Positions 9,861 through 21,155 are shown, counted from the stretch's first letter. The stretch: 64,000 nucleotides of DNA from Bedellia somnulentella (GCA_963576735.1 OY755182.1:496001-560000), one strand, 5' to 3'. Notes: a model not told the origin generated them from the sequence alone. Program-made: numbers and translations.

Positions 9861-10083
9861 CATACAAACATATATTCACACCTAAAATCCCTAGTAGGGG
9901 TAGCCAAAGCTTCTGAATCAGACAATTCTTAAAGAAGTTAAGTAGAGAAAAAATTGTAAAACAAATGTTTTTGGTGATGGGTCTCTAGCCGTATCGCCCA
10001 AAAATCACATTAAAAGCCCCGTTACCCTTCGTCGCCAATAACGATCACCCATGCGATGGTGGGGTAGTGCTATTCTACACAGC
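9861..10083 (-). mobile_element. SINE-A nested in SINE-B
   Basis: Tail CATACAAACATATATTCAC on the left, head TTCTACACAGC on the right with a short head deletion. It splits a SINE-B within its hairpin. Confidence 0.8.
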
Positions 10084-10150
10084 AATCACGTATTGTTCAG
10101 AAGTAGTACCTCTGCCAACCATTCGTTCATTAACAGCATATGCTTGAGTT
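10084..10150 (+). mobile_element. SINE-B 3' part after nested SINE-A
   Basis: ATCACGTATTGTTCAGAAG and CCTCTGCCAACC continue the SINE-B begun at 9600. Confidence 0.7.
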
Positions 10151-10599
10151 TTGTTAGATATGAAAATGGAACAGAACTTTGTATGATTTGTTAGTTCTGC
10201 AACTGATTAAAAATGCATATAAAATATTTGCAGTAAATTTCAACGAATGTAGTTATAAGTCGTGAAATTTCCCCAGTGGCCTACCCGCGCCGCGTCTCGC
10301 CTGGCGTCAAACAAATGAATTGATCAGCTTTTGTTCCCTCTTTGTATAAATAGAAGATTTGAATTTAATGTTCGCAATAAAATAGGTTTTGTTTTATATC
10401 AAAAGTAAGTTTGGTTTGATCGTACAATCTATAAGTATTTTTATGAGGTGGTAGAAATTCATGTTTTGTAATTGATGATTCAACATTTACGTATTAGAAT
10501 TAACCATACACACAATCTTTCCTAAAATTCAGTTGTGAGTTTTCAATAAAAATACTAAGTGTTCATATGAAATGCCCCCTATGGATTAATACTTTTCAT
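10151..10599. other. No feature recognised
   Basis: AT-rich. A short GC-rich stretch near 10276-10306 has no coding signal. Confidence 0.45.
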
Positions 10600-10815
10600 G
10601 CCACATTATTGAAAAAAAGACCTTAGAGGACAAATTTAGACAATGTTAAAAAAAGAAGGTGTCCGAAGTATGAAGAATAAAAGAGCATGTATAAAAAGAT
10701 TGATGGATGTAAACGTAGATAGAGCAGTTTGCCAGGATTGTACAAAGTGGCGATCGTTATTCTCTGACTACCCAGATTGGATATCATGGCTTGATTATAT
10801 GTATGCGTATGTATA
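10600..10815 (+). mobile_element. LINE-Y 3' fragment
   Basis: Encodes GVRSMKNKRACIKRLMDVN and CQDCTKW before a TATATGTATGCGTATG tail. The tail abuts the tail of an opposite-strand SINE-A. Confidence 0.8.
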
Positions 10816-11046
10816 CATATACTTACTCGGCCGTAAATCCCAAAAAGGGGTAGCCAGAGCTTCAGAGCTAGAAACTCCTCAGCCGCATTTGGAAGTTAAT
10901 AGGGGAGAAGATGGAAAAAATAAAGTATCGTTGGTGATGGGTCTCCAACCGCATCGCCCAAAAACCACTTAAAAAGCCCTACACCCTTAGTCACCTCATA
11001 CGACACCCTCGGGTAGAAAGAGGTAGTGGCACTACACGGCAACACG
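10816..11046 (-). mobile_element. SINE-A copy, tail-to-tail with LINE-Y
   Basis: Complete from TACATATACTTACTCGGCC to CACTACACGGC. The two microsatellite tails fuse at 10800-10830. Confidence 0.85.
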
Positions 11047-11189
11047 GCAATGCGTATGTATGTCATGGAAAACTAAAACTAAATATTCGGCGATCACATT
11101 GAGTACTATTTACAGCTATCATTTGATGTTTTTACGTCTCCAAAACTTGGTTTAACTACATTCTTTAATAAATATACCAAATTTAATTA

Positions 11190-11586
11190 TTTGTAATGTA
11201 AGGTTATGTGATCGTGTGAGAAATGACGTGATTCGTGAAAGGTGCCGCGTTAAAAGATGACATTGTAAAAAAGATAGAAAAAGGAATGTTGAGATGGTTT
11301 GGGCACATAGAGAGGATGGATGGTAGTTAATTGATAACAGAAATCTATAGAGCCAATGCGGATGGTAATGTTAGTAGAGGACGACGACGAAGGACACATC
11401 TCGACCAAAAAGCGTGCGTGCTAAAAAGGCCGGCGTCCGAAGTACGAAGAATAAAAGAACATGTATGAAAATACTGATGGATGTAAACGAAGCTAGAGAG
11501 GTTTGCCAGGATCATACAAAGTGGCGATCAATAGTCTCTGCCTACCCCAATGGAAAATAATGACGTGAGTATATATGTATGTTTGT
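11190..11586 (+). mobile_element. LINE-Y 3' fragment
   Basis: Starts at the codons for CNVRLCDRVRN and runs to the 3' terminus. Frameshifted near 11246 and carrying an in-frame TAA near 11328. Confidence 0.85.
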
Positions 11587-12156
11587 TTTATAATGTATGT
11601 TTTTCTGAAAACCATGTTCTACCTCAGATGTTGAAAGTCACAATTGCCAATTAAATCCTGCGCTATCAAAATGTATTGATATTAAAACTTACTAATGATA
11701 AAATTTATTGCTTGGAATTCCTCACATTGTTTTACTGCGTATAAAGTAATTTTGTGTTTGTCTTTTTTATGAAACAATAATGACGAAAGTTGGGTCGTAA
11801 CATTCATTGAATATCTTTATTCTGCGACTTTGTAATCACAATAATAATGGAACGACTTAACTTTTCTTGGAATCGTGTTGCTGTAACTTCATTATTTTTG
11901 CTTGTTTTTTAGAGAACATGAATAATATAACTTACTGCTCTTGAAAAAGGAAATCAATGATGTTTCCTAATAAATTAAAATAATGCACAATATTTTCCTA
12001 ATAGTAAATCAATACTAAGAGAACATTTTGAAAGAACTCGTTTGTTCACAATTGTTAAAAAATACAATTGTGCCACAATTTTTCACAACATAAACCCCAA
12101 AAGAAGATTAACGTTAAGTTATATGAAAAAAAACATTTTGATGTAAGAATTTGTTA
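11587..12156. other. No feature recognised
   Basis: AT-rich, no shared repeat, no credible frame. Confidence 0.5.
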
Positions 12157-13111
12157 TCTATACTTGTAATAAATCTGTAGAGAGGTCAATTCTGTACATG
12201 AAATATATTTTTAAAATAACTATAAGGTTGTGATAAGGGATCGATACTGATGCCAAAAATGCAATCAGTAAAATTTTTGTCTGTCTGTCTGTGTGTCTGT
12301 CTGTCGGTTTGTATGTTCCTTATGGAAACAAAAACTACTCGACGGATTTTAACGAAACTTGGTACAATTATTTTTTATACTCCTAGGCAGGAATTTGTAT
12401 ACTTTTCAACCGAGTAGTGAAGGGGAATTTTGGGAAAATGGGAGAAGTTACTCCATTTTTTAAGCTTCCGTCCCGTGTGCAGCCTTAATGGTTAAACTTA
12501 CATAGAAATAAAGTATTACGGAAATATTCTTCATAAAATTATCTAAAGAAAATTCTCAACAGTTTATGTATATCTTTAACGGTTGACTCACAATAACACG
12601 TGTAATTCCTGATAGCTTAGCAGTTCGGAAGATTCTGATTATATTTGTATACTCTTACGTTTGTAAACCTCTCACTCATCCCTAATTTAAAAAAGGTTAC
12701 ATTATTACCTATTCAATAAAAAAAGAATCATAGAAATCGGTAGAGAAACACCGAAATTATTCATAAAATAAGCCATCGCGCCCGTGACCAAAACCAAATC
12801 TTTACTAATTTACATATAACATACTAGATGGCGCCAGTAGTTGCATCCTACATCACGTAATGATTTATTTTTTAGATTGTTATAAATACTTCATAGCATT
12901 TTATTCAAAAATTTGCTATTAAGCGGAAATACTGAACCGTTCATTAAAGCGCATTCAAAATCACCAAACTACACTGTTTAGGGAGTGCTATAAATTTAAT
13001 AAATTGAAAACCTTGCGCTGAATTTCACAATGCTTGAGCAGTGACTGAAGAAAGAAACCTCAGATATTTAAAAAACAACAATACCCGTGCGAAGCTGGGA
13101 CGATCCACTAG
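12157..13111 (+). mobile_element. Non-autonomous Helitron, 955 bp
   Basis: Starts A|TCTATACTTGT and ends GATCCACTAG|T. A close relative lies at 47753-48700 with the same termini and the same (GTCT)n run near its 5' end (about 12282-12305). Near the 3' end ACCCGTGCGAAGCTGGG parallels the 4356-5385 Helitron. No helicase frame. Confidence 0.85.
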
Positions 13112-13127
13112 TTTGTTAATAAAATTA

Positions 13128-13160
13128 AAAAATGGGTAGTGTTATTTCACGCTAAAACTA
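13128..13160 (-). mobile_element. SINE-A head remnant
   Basis: AATGGGTAGTGTTATT and AAACTACACAGG match the complement of the SINE-A head. The rest is missing. Confidence 0.5.
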
Positions 13161-13456
13161 CACAGGAAAGATAACATAATATGTATTTCTTTAATTTATT
13201 TTATTTAAATCAAATCAAACAAATAATTTCTAATTATAACTAAAGTAGGTACTTATTATCATCATTGTAACTACGAGAATAAAATGGCTACGAAATTTCA
13301 ACAAATTACTACGAGGATATCGTAGTAAGTAATTAACATCCATAGCATAGTTGGGCGGTAAGTAACTTCTGGGTTTAGTTTGAATCCCGTTGAGGGCAAC
13401 ATTTATATAATGAGAGTGAATTATTGTTCCACAGTTTTTAATGTTATTTATACGTT

Positions 13457-13705
13457 TACATACATACATACATATACTCACGGCTATAAATCCCTAGAAG
13501 GGATAGCCACTTCTAAGGAATCAAAAATTCCTCAGCCACTTTTGGAAGTTTCGTGGGGAAAAAATTGTGAAACAAAGGTTGTTGGTGATGGGTCTCCAAC
13601 CGCATCGCCCAAAAATCCCTTAAAAGCCCTAATGTCGTTAGTTGCCTCTTACGTACACCCACCGGAAAAAATGGGGTAGTGCTATTCTAAGCTGGTACTA
13701 CACAG
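13457..13705 (-). mobile_element. SINE-A copy
   Basis: Full length, tail of ACAT repeats, ACTCACGGCTATAAATCCC, head complement GGTACTACACAGC. Confidence 0.85.
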
Positions 13706-13740
13706 CTATATAATATTAAATATATTCTTCAAATACCCTT

Positions 13741-13860
13741 ACTTAGAAGATTGATGGATGTAAAAGCAGCATAGAGGTTTGCCAGAATCGTATTAAGTGG
13801 CGATCGATAGTCTTTACCTACCCCAGTTAGAAATAATGGCGTCAGTATATAAATGTACGT
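13741..13860 (+). mobile_element. LINE-Y 3' fragment
   Basis: Encodes RLMDVK and [10 protein letters not shown] and ends AATGGCGTCAGTATATAAATG. Its 3' end abuts the truncated end of the YTHDC1 retrocopy at 13861. Confidence 0.8.
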
Positions 13861-14601
13861 AAATTTACCACTTTCCTTAACAGAGAACACAAGAAGCACA
13901 TTTCGTGATTCTCGATATGCTTGGTTTAAATTAGGTTCATTTTGGAGCAAAGTCGACCACACACCTTTTTCTTTGTCCAGCGTTATATTTCCGCATTATT
14001 TGTTTTCATCAAGAAGTCTCTAAACAAATAATTTAGTTTGGTTGTGTAGTCGTAGGTAGGTTTAGATTTACTAGCCGAAGTAGTAATTCGCTGCCGTTTA
14101 GTTTGTGGAGAAGAACGGCTTTCTAGCCTTATTCGTTTGCGATATTATCATCTATGTTTGTGATTTGACCGTCTTTCTTTAGAGCTTGAAGAACTGATAC
14201 TAGGATTACTGGATTCAGAGGAACTAGAACTAGACACTTCGCTTCTTGTGTCATTGTTCTTAACTTCTTCTAACTGTTTGCCGTGTAGTGTCGGCTTAGA
14301 ATAACACAACCCCATTTCTACCCGTGGGTGATCGTAAGAGGCGACTAAGGGTGTAGGGGCTTTTTAAGTGATTTTTGGGCGATGTGGTTGGAGACCCATC
14401 ACCAAAAACATTTATTATTACTATCTTTTCCCCAATCAACTTACAAAAGTGGCTGAGGAATTTTTCATTCCAGAGCTCTGGCTACCCCGTTAAGAGATTT
14501 ATAGCCGTGAGTATATGATGATGATGTTTTTACTCTTCCCCAATTTCAGCTCCCACTTCGCCTACTCCAAGATTTACAGCGTCTGTATTTGAAGCCTCCA
14601 T
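13861..14601 (-). pseudogene. YTHDC1: Processed pseudogene of YTHDC1 (YT521-B), m6A reader
   Basis: The minus strand starts MEASNTDAVNLGVGEVG (ATG at 14601-14599). After an inserted SINE-A it continues KQLEEVKNNDTRSEV, a serine run, KERRSNHKH, then the YTH domain start: [48 protein letters not shown]. In YTHDC1 the YTH domain binds N6-methyladenosine in nuclear RNA. The cage tryptophan (GVW, codon at 13957-13959) and the NN pair are present, but the second half of the domain is missing. Defects: TAA after GEE, adjacent TGA and TAA after HKHR, loss of three residues after LFRD and a frameshift after NNAE. No introns interrupt it. It is truncated at 13861 beside a LINE-Y tail. A dead retrocopy, not the functional gene. 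Confidence 0.82.
14279..14519 (+). mobile_element. SINE-A inserted in the YTHDC1 retrocopy
   Basis: Full length, GCCGTGTAGTGTCGGC to GCCGTGAGTATATG, then ATGATGATG. It separates the N-terminal codons from the rest of the pseudogene. Confidence 0.9.
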
Positions 14602-14708
14602 TTGCAGCTACCAACAACAACTACAGCTTGATCATAAAAACAAACTCTATATGAATAATTGCAGCATTATATTGAGGAGATGTGACAATATGTTTTATTA
14701 ACAATTAT

Positions 14709-14957
14709 TGCTGTGTAGTGTCGGCTTAGAATAGCACTACCCCATTTCTTCCGGTGGGTGTACGTAAGAGGTGACTAACGGTATTGGGGCTTTTAAGAGA
14801 TTTTTGGGCGATGCTGTTCGAGACCCATCACCAACACCTTTATTTTACCATCTTTTCACCACTCAACTTTCCAAATGTGGCTGAGGAATTTCGAATTCCT
14901 TAGCTCTGGCTACCCCTTCTAGGGATTTAAAGCCGTGAGTATATGTATGTATATGTA
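14709..14957 (+). mobile_element. SINE-A copy
   Basis: Full length. Here the box-B-like block reads TGTTCGAGACCC (about 14813-14825), closer to the tRNA box B consensus than in most copies. Confidence 0.9.
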
Positions 14958-15254
14958 CGAAACAATATTTTAATGTAATTTCAGCAAATTTGATGCCATT
15001 CATTAATTTAAAACGAAAATTCTATCGACTCTAATTAGGTCCAATTCGATGAAATCAATCTTTTTATTTTTGCCGCTAGTGTAGTGAAAAATTCGTTAAG
15101 TGAGTGAGTGAACTTAAATGAACGATATTAAGCCGGAATTAAGCCAGGTATGTTTTATCAAAGTAAGCGTAATTTAAGTGAATTCTACGTATCACTTGGA
15201 ATTGGAAACCACTCTTATCGACTGTTTTGAATATTTTCTTCAATAATATTTATT

Positions 15255-15476
15255 GCTGTGTAGCGTCGGCTTAGAATAGCACTACCCCATTTCATATTGG
15301 GGCTTTTAAGGGATTTTTGGGCGATGCGGTTGGAGACCCATTACCAACAACCTCTACTTTTACCATCTTTTCCCCACTCACATTTTCAAAAGTGGCTGAA
15401 GAATTTCTTATTCCTTAGCTCTGGCTACCCCTTCTAGGCATTTACAGCCGTGAGCATATGTATGTATGTATGTAAT
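15255..15476 (+). mobile_element. SINE-A copy with head-region deletion
   Basis: Lacks ~35 bp after CCCCATTTC, jumping to ATATTGGGGC. Otherwise complete to the TATG tail. Confidence 0.88.
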
Positions 15477-15523
15477 ATTCATCTTCAACTACTTGCAATG
15501 AAAGGAAGGCTGACTTGAATGTA

Positions 15524-15850
15524 GAAGACCACCAAGACAGCTCAGTGGTAAGAACATGACCTTCTCATGCAGAGAGATGTCGTCCGTCGGTCGATTCGAT
15601 CCCCTAGTCGGGCTAACACCAATGTCTCTTTTCTCAAGTTATACCTAATTTATCTTGGTTGTTAACGGTGAAGGAAAACATCGTGATGAAACCCACACGA
15701 CTGGGTGGTACTCAGTTATATGACAGTATATTCGTACAAAACGGCTATAGGCTTGCTCCCTATCAATTGATTAGACTTTCAAAGCAAAACGTGGGTACTC
15801 TGAACATCAGGTGACAATGTCACGTGTTGTTCATAGGTAGTAGTATAGAG
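15524..15850 (+). mobile_element. SINE-B copy, old
   Basis: tRNA-like head ACAGCTCAGTGGTAAGAAC with box B CGATTCGATCCCC, then the TTGTTAACGGTGAAGG body and CAGGTGACAATGTCACGTG hairpin. The 3' end is worn away. Confidence 0.8.
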
Positions 15851-15892
15851 TCGTATACCCTTACTACAAGTTATTAGTTGTACTTACATTGG

Positions 15893-16190
15893 GGTACTAC
15901 ACCAATTTGTCTTTTCTAAAGTCATATGTGTGGTTAATTTATCATGGTTGTTAACGGTGAGGGAAAACATCGTGAGGAAACCGACATGGCTGAGTTGTAC
16001 TTAGTCATGTGACAGTGTATTTGTACAAAACGGCGATAGGCCTGCCCCCTATCACGTGAGTACACTGTCTAAGCAAAACGTGGGTACCTTCTCTGGAAAC
16101 TAGATGGCGCTTGCCATATGAGTTCAGAAGTATTGGTACCTCTGCCAACCACTTCGGGTATAAACGGCGTGAACGTTTATGTTATGTTAC
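15893..16190 (+). mobile_element. SINE-B copy, 5' truncated
   Basis: Starts at CTACACCAATTTGTC just after box B and ends GGCGTGAACGTTTATG. Part of the hairpin is replaced by ~30 bp near 16095-16125. Confidence 0.82.
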
Positions 16191-16688
16191 ATTGGGGCTT
16201 ACTTCTTTGTTACATTAGATCACAAAATGAATCGTTCATTTTATGTTGTGCCCAAACAAAATTTCATCCTATAGTCACTTCAACCTCTTACGTTTTAACT
16301 ACCATTAATCCTTTCTTAGACCAAAGTGACGATAACTAACAATTTTATTGTCTTCAACAACCTTTAAAGTACCAACCATTTTGCCATGATGGTATTCAAA
16401 CTTGACTGATCTCACTGAATCGTGTCGTATTAGTGATCATAGCGCATAAACTATTATAATACAATTACAGATAAACGGCTGGGCGCGACGCACCGGCTTC
16501 AAGAACAGTCGCGTTTCATTTCAAACCGAGGTCCGCCTTAAAATCATATCTACTAAGGCTTGCTCATTCGTGCGGTAAATTAAATTAAATTTGCGTTTGT
16601 CTGATGATTAAATAGAATATGAATCTTACTCATTTATGTGCAAGGGTTTAATGTTAAAGTTGAGGTGGAATTGGTCAGCGCAACGACT
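16191..16688. other. No feature recognised
   Basis: AT-rich sequence with a GC-richer patch near 16475-16530. No credible frame. Confidence 0.45.
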
Positions 16689-16700
16689 TGATAGAGCAAA

Positions 16701-16854
16701 TTACATACATACATACATACATATACTCACGGCTATAAATCCTAAGAAGGGGTAGCCAGACCTTCGGAATAAGAAATTCCTTAGCCACTTTTGGAAGTTG
16801 AGTGGGAAAAGATGGTAAAATAAAGATTATTGGTGATTGGTCTCCAACCGCATC
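16701..16854 (-). mobile_element. SINE-A copy, 5' truncated, with target duplication
   Basis: Stops at CCAACCGCATC. CAAATTACATACAT flanks it on both sides (about 16687 and 16863), partly merged with the tail on the left. A 5' truncation plus a target duplication is the signature of LINE-driven insertion. Confidence 0.85.
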
Positions 16855-16965
16855 TTTTGTACCAAATTACATACATAAATAAATAAATACATGTGAAATG
16901 AAATGCAAGCTATAAGCTGTGTGAATATTTGTAACCTCAGTCTTACCTTTCCTGATAATAATCAC

Positions 16966-17214
16966 ATACATACATACATATAGCCAGGGCTACAAATCCC
17001 TACCAAGAGTCGCAAGATCTATGGGATAGCAAATTCATCAGATACTTTTAGAAGTTTTGTGGGGATGAGATTGTAAAACAAAGGTTTTTGGTGATGGGTC
17101 TCCAACCGCATCACCCAAAAATAACTTAAAAAGCCCCAATACCCTTAGCTGCCTCTTACGAACACACACGGGAAGAAATAGTGGCAGTGCTATTCTAAGC
17201 CGATACTACACAGC
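16966..17214 (-). mobile_element. SINE-A copy
   Basis: Full length though diverged, from an ACATACATACATATAG tail to CGATACTACACAGC. Confidence 0.83.
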
Positions 17215-17564
17215 ATCGAACGTTCACGACCTAATTTACGTATACCAAAGAAAGAGATGCAAAATACAAGTTGTATTCACCTCCTCACTTTAAGGGCAGG
17301 TCACGTACAAACAGAAATAGTTTCCTTAGTTCTTTTGTACAACCTTAAGCGAAGAAGGCTTTATTTTTTGTCGGAACAGAATGATAGGTTACCCGCCATT
17401 TGTATGATGCTCGTGGAAATAAGACCACAGTTTCTTGAGATAGAAATGCTTAAATATTCATCTTGGGTTCTTTTACAGTACATAAGCATGATATATTATA
17501 GCTTGCAGTGTAGTAGCAACTTTTTAGCTTGGATTTTGGGTAGTCTTCATTTGTTGAATGAAAG
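17215..17564. other. No feature recognised
   Basis: A 121-codon open frame at 17257-17622 runs into a SINE-A and has no recognisable family, so I do not call it. Confidence 0.45.
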
Positions 17565-17577
17565 TATAATCTTATTT

Positions 17578-17824
17578 GCATACATACATATACTCACGGC
17601 TATAAATCCCTTAACGGGGTAGCCAGAGCTTTGGAATGAAAAATTCCTCAGCCACTTTTGGAAGTTGATTGGGGAAAAGATGGTAATAATAAATGTTTTT
17701 GGTGACGGGTCTCCAACCACATCGCCCAAAAATCACTTAATAAGCCCCTATAACCTTAGTCGCCTCTTACGATCACCCACGGGTAGAAATGGGGTAGTGT
17801 TATTCTAAGCCGACACTACACGGC
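17578..17824 (-). mobile_element. SINE-A copy with 13-bp target duplication
   Basis: TATAATCTTATTT at 17565-17577 and 17825-17837 fixes both ends. This shows that a full copy begins GCCGTGTAGTGTCGGC on its own strand and ends in CATA/TATG repeats. Confidence 0.95.
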
Positions 17825-17837
17825 TATAATCTTATTT

Positions 17838-17922
17838 ATGTCAAGATAATACAAAGTGGTGACCTATAGTCTCTGCCTACCTCAATGGGAACAACGGGCG
17901 TGAGTATAAGTAAGTAAGTAAA
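17838..17922 (+). mobile_element. LINE-Y 3' fragment, TAAG-tail subtype
   Basis: Ends GGGCGTGAGTATAAGTAAGTAAG. The tail is TAAG repeats rather than TATG. Confidence 0.75.
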
Positions 17923-18032
17923 TTTATATTAGTTTAAAAATTATGAGCATATTCTTTTATTCTCATGTGTCTTTGTAACGATTTCAGTAGAACATGAAAA
18001 AAAATAGATAAAATTATGACACAAGTAATATG

Positions 18033-18106
18033 TAACTGCGTAATGCCGGCTTAGAATAGCGCTACCCAATTCTTTCCGCGAGTGATTTCGAAGTAACAGT
18101 TGGGCG
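18033..18106 (+). mobile_element. SINE-A head joined to SINE-B
   Basis: GCGTAATGCCGGCTTAGAAT to GTTGGGCGG is SINE-A. The sequence then switches directly into SINE-B with no gap. Confidence 0.75.
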
Positions 18107-18331
18107 GTAAACGGTGAAGAAAAACATCGTGAAGAAACCCACATGGCTCAGTTGTACTTAGTCATGTAAAAGTCTATCTGTACAAACCGGTGATAGGCCT
18201 GCCTCCTATCACGTGGGTACACTGTCCAAGCAAAAGGTGGGTACTCTGAACACCAGGTGACAATGTCACGGGTCTGTGTAGGTACCAACCTCTTTGGGGT
18301 TATACAGCTTGCGTGAACGTTTGAGTTTAAG
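18107..18331 (+). mobile_element. SINE-B body in an A-B chimera
   Basis: TAAACGGTGAAGAAAAACATC to GCGTGAACGTTTGAG, with the CAGGTGACAATGTCACG hairpin. The head is replaced by the SINE-A segment at 18033-18106. Confidence 0.8.
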
Positions 18332-18342
18332 ATTAATAAGTA

Positions 18343-18478
18343 GCTGCGTAATGTCGGCTTAGACTATCATAACCCAATTCTCTCCGCGAGTGATTTTACA
18401 GAGACAGTTGGGCGGTGCGGCTCGAGATCTATCATCAACCACCTCTATATTACAATCTTTTCCCTACTATCTTTGATT
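18343..18478 (+). mobile_element. SINE-A copy, 3' truncated
   Basis: Its head (GCGTAATGTCGGC, CCGCGAGTGATTTTA) closely parallels the head at 18033, suggesting both came from one ancestor. Box-B-like block is GGCTCGAGATC. Confidence 0.75.
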
Positions 18479-18722
18479 CGAAAGATCTAGACTAACACCT
18501 TCCGAAGCAACGGACTAGCGATAAATTTAAAAAATTTGACGTTCAAAAAATGTTAGTTGTTAACTTAATTTTGAAAAATAAACTTTTTGACTTTTGACTT
18601 AGACGATATTTATTAGAAATTTCAGCCCTGACGCTGAGATTGAAAAACCAATATTAGTAATTTTAATAACCAACCAACACGACGTGACGCATCTACAGAT
18701 ATCTAAAAAGTAACATTTATTT

Positions 18723-18965
18723 ATTTCCGTCTAGTGCCGGCTTAGAATGTCGCTACCCCTTTCTACCCACGGGTGTCGTAAGAGGCGACTAAGGGTATTG
18801 GGGCTTTTTTATTGGATTTTTGGACGATGCGGTTGGAGACCCATCACCAAAAACCTTTATATTTACCATCTTTTCCCCACTCAACTTCCAAAAGTGGCTA
18901 AAGAATTTATAATTCCTTAGCTCTGGTTACCCCTTCTAGGGAAATGTAGCCGTGAGTATATGTAT
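18723..18965 (+). mobile_element. SINE-A copy with 13-bp target duplication
   Basis: GTAACATTTATTT lies at 18710-18722 and 18966-18978. The head has lost a few bases (CGTCTAGTGCCGGC). Confidence 0.92.
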
Positions 18966-18978
18966 GTAACATTTATTT

Positions 18979-19849
18979 CTTTCAAAAAATGCTTTACAAG
19001 TCCCTGCTTACCGCAAAACAATGTCTACCACACAGGTATATGTTAGAATAAAATTAGTTTTCCACGCGTTTAGCCGCCTCAGTGCGTGAACACAAAGAGC
19101 TAGTCGGTTTGATTATGGTAATCTAGAGGCGACGTGTTTGCTTCCTCGGATTTGCATACCCACTGATTCGCTAACTGACTGCACATAGCATTTAAATGAA
19201 AAGGAAAAACATCCCGACTGTTTGCAGACTTGATTACATTACTGTTTTCCGTGAAACGTTTTTCTTGTGTCAACGGATCGGGTAAGAGACTTGAGCATTC
19301 ACGGCGTTTATATTAAAAGGAGTATATTTTAGTTTTGATTTAGAATAAATAAATGCGCATTGCAGACTAACTGTTTTTTTTACTATAGTCGTGGTTATAG
19401 ATTCGTTGGTAAATACTCATTCAAACTCTATACATAGTTTATATAGAGAAAGGGATGTATGATATTATATATATGTCATTTTATTGTTACACTCACAACA
19501 ATGCGCTGAGTTAGCAACCCTTTCGTTGCAAGACTTTTTAATGTTTATCTGATTTACTGTACTTGTTGTTTGTTTTTGTGTTTAAGTGTTTTAAATTTGT
19601 ATGCAACAAATAAATATTTTCTTTTCTTTTCTTTTCTTTTTTTCTTTTTATATGATGATGTGAACGCTTGATTCTTGTATCTTGAGAATCATTATAAAGT
19701 CAGGCAGCAGCCGGTTACTTTTATTGAAAACTATATATGTATATGTAAAAATCACTTTCAGACAAATCAATTGATAGACTTAAAGACGACATATAAAAGT
19801 TCTCTCCACCGGTTTTTAAGACTTTTAGAAACTAGTCAATTAACATATG
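18979..19849. other. Anonymous sequence with a TTTTC microsatellite
   Basis: A CTTTT run spans about 19617-19650. Otherwise AT-rich with no repeat partner and no credible gene. Confidence 0.5.
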
Positions 19850-19850
19850 C

Positions 19851-20094
19851 GATGTAGTGTCGGCTTGGAATAGCACTACCCCATTTCTTCCGGTGGGTAT
19901 ACGTAAGAGGCGACTAACGGTATAGGGGCTTTTAAGGGATTTTTGGGCGATGCGGTTGGAGACCCATCACCAACAACCTTTACTTTGCCATCTTTTCCCC
20001 ATTCAACTTTCCAAAAGTGGCTGAAGAAATTCTAATTCCTTAGCTCTGGCCACCCCTTTCAGAGATTTATAGCCGTGAGTATATGTATGTATGT
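19851..20094 (+). mobile_element. SINE-A copy
   Basis: Full length, GATGTAGTGTCGGC to GCCGTGAGTATATGTATG plus repeats. Confidence 0.9.
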
Positions 20095-20195
20095 TTATGT
20101 AAATTAACTTTATGGGTCCCACATGGCTAGTCCAGTAACATTTTTGAGATCATATTCGGAGTAAATATTGAATTTATGCCAATTATGTGTATGTG

Positions 20196-20500
20196 GCAAC
20201 CGTGGTAGCTCAGTGGGTAGAACACCGCTTATCTTGCAGACGATGACAGTTCAAATCCCGGGTCGGGCCTACACTAATTTGCCTTTCTTAAGTCATTTGT
20301 GTGGTTAATTTATCATGGTCCTTAACGGTGAGGCAGAACATAGTGAGGAAACCCACATGGCTTAGTTTAATTTGACATGTGTTAGTGTATAGTAGTAGTG
20401 TATTTGTAAAAAGGCCTGCCTTCTATCACATGATGTTCAGAAATATTAGTACAACTACCAACCCCTTGTTGTATATACAGCGTGATCGTTTGAGTTTGAA
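20196..20500 (+). mobile_element. SINE-B copy with best tRNA-like head
   Basis: 20196-20267 is the clearest tRNA-derived head in this family: GTGGTAGCTCAGTGG carries box A (TAGCTCAGTGG at 20206-20216) and AGTTCAAATCCCGG carries box B (about 20249-20258). A tRNA-unrelated body follows, with the TTAACGGTGAGG motif and CACATGATGTTCAG. The 3' end is worn, running into GTTTGAG repeats. RNA polymerase III would start these transcripts; movement needs LINE proteins in trans. Confidence 0.88.
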
Positions 20501-20619
20501 TTCAGTTTGAGTTTGAGTTCAGTTTGAGTTTTATGAAGTAGAATGTTTCTAATTTCAAATGGCTAAATAAATGTCTATAAAAGTCCGTTAAAATTGCATA
20601 ATAACAATTTTAAAACGTT

Positions 20620-20813
20620 TCTTGACCAGATAGAAAACGTTCTTATAAAGGCGGGTTCCGAAGTGAGAAGAATAAAAGAGCATGTATGAAAAGAATACTG
20701 AATGTAAGGGAAGCAAGAGAGGTTTGTCAAGATTGTACTAAGTGGCGATCGATAGTCTCTGCCTACCCCAATGCGAATAATAGGCGTGAGTATAAGTAAG
20801 TAAGTAAGTAATT
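20620..20813 (+). mobile_element. LINE-Y 3' fragment, TAAG-tail subtype
   Basis: Ends AATAGGCGTGAGTATAAG followed by TAAG repeats. Encodes a frameshifted KRACMKR and CQDCTKWRSI. Confidence 0.8.
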
Positions 20814-21154
20814 AACAATTTTCGCTTACTAAAATACTTTTCTAAGGATGTCGGAAATACAGAATCGAACTTGTACCTTAAGACTAGATAGAAAGATATT
20901 TCTTTGAAGTAATGAATAGCCAGAACGCATTTCTAAAATGTAACCTTAAAAGCTCTTTTTCTAATCTAATTGAGATTGTCCATCTCTAAGTCACGTACAT
21001 TTGGTTTTGTCGCGACAACGACTAACACATCAAGTAGAGTTTGTATTAAAATATTATATTTTTATTTCAAGTGGTTCGGTAATAAAAAAAATATGGTTAT
21101 TTCTGATCACAACCTAATATTATAAACTATAAACCGAAATGTTATGCTTATGAA
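20814..21154. other. No feature recognised
   Basis: AT-rich, no repeat partner found. Confidence 0.5.
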
Positions 21155-21155
21155 A

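Noticed and set aside
13729..13962. Functional YTHDC1 exon
   Set aside because: Stops, frameshifts and lack of introns on both sides indicate a retrocopy, and the C-terminal half of the domain is missing.
17257..17622. 121-codon open frame
   Set aside because: Ends inside a SINE-A tail; composition shows no family or domain.
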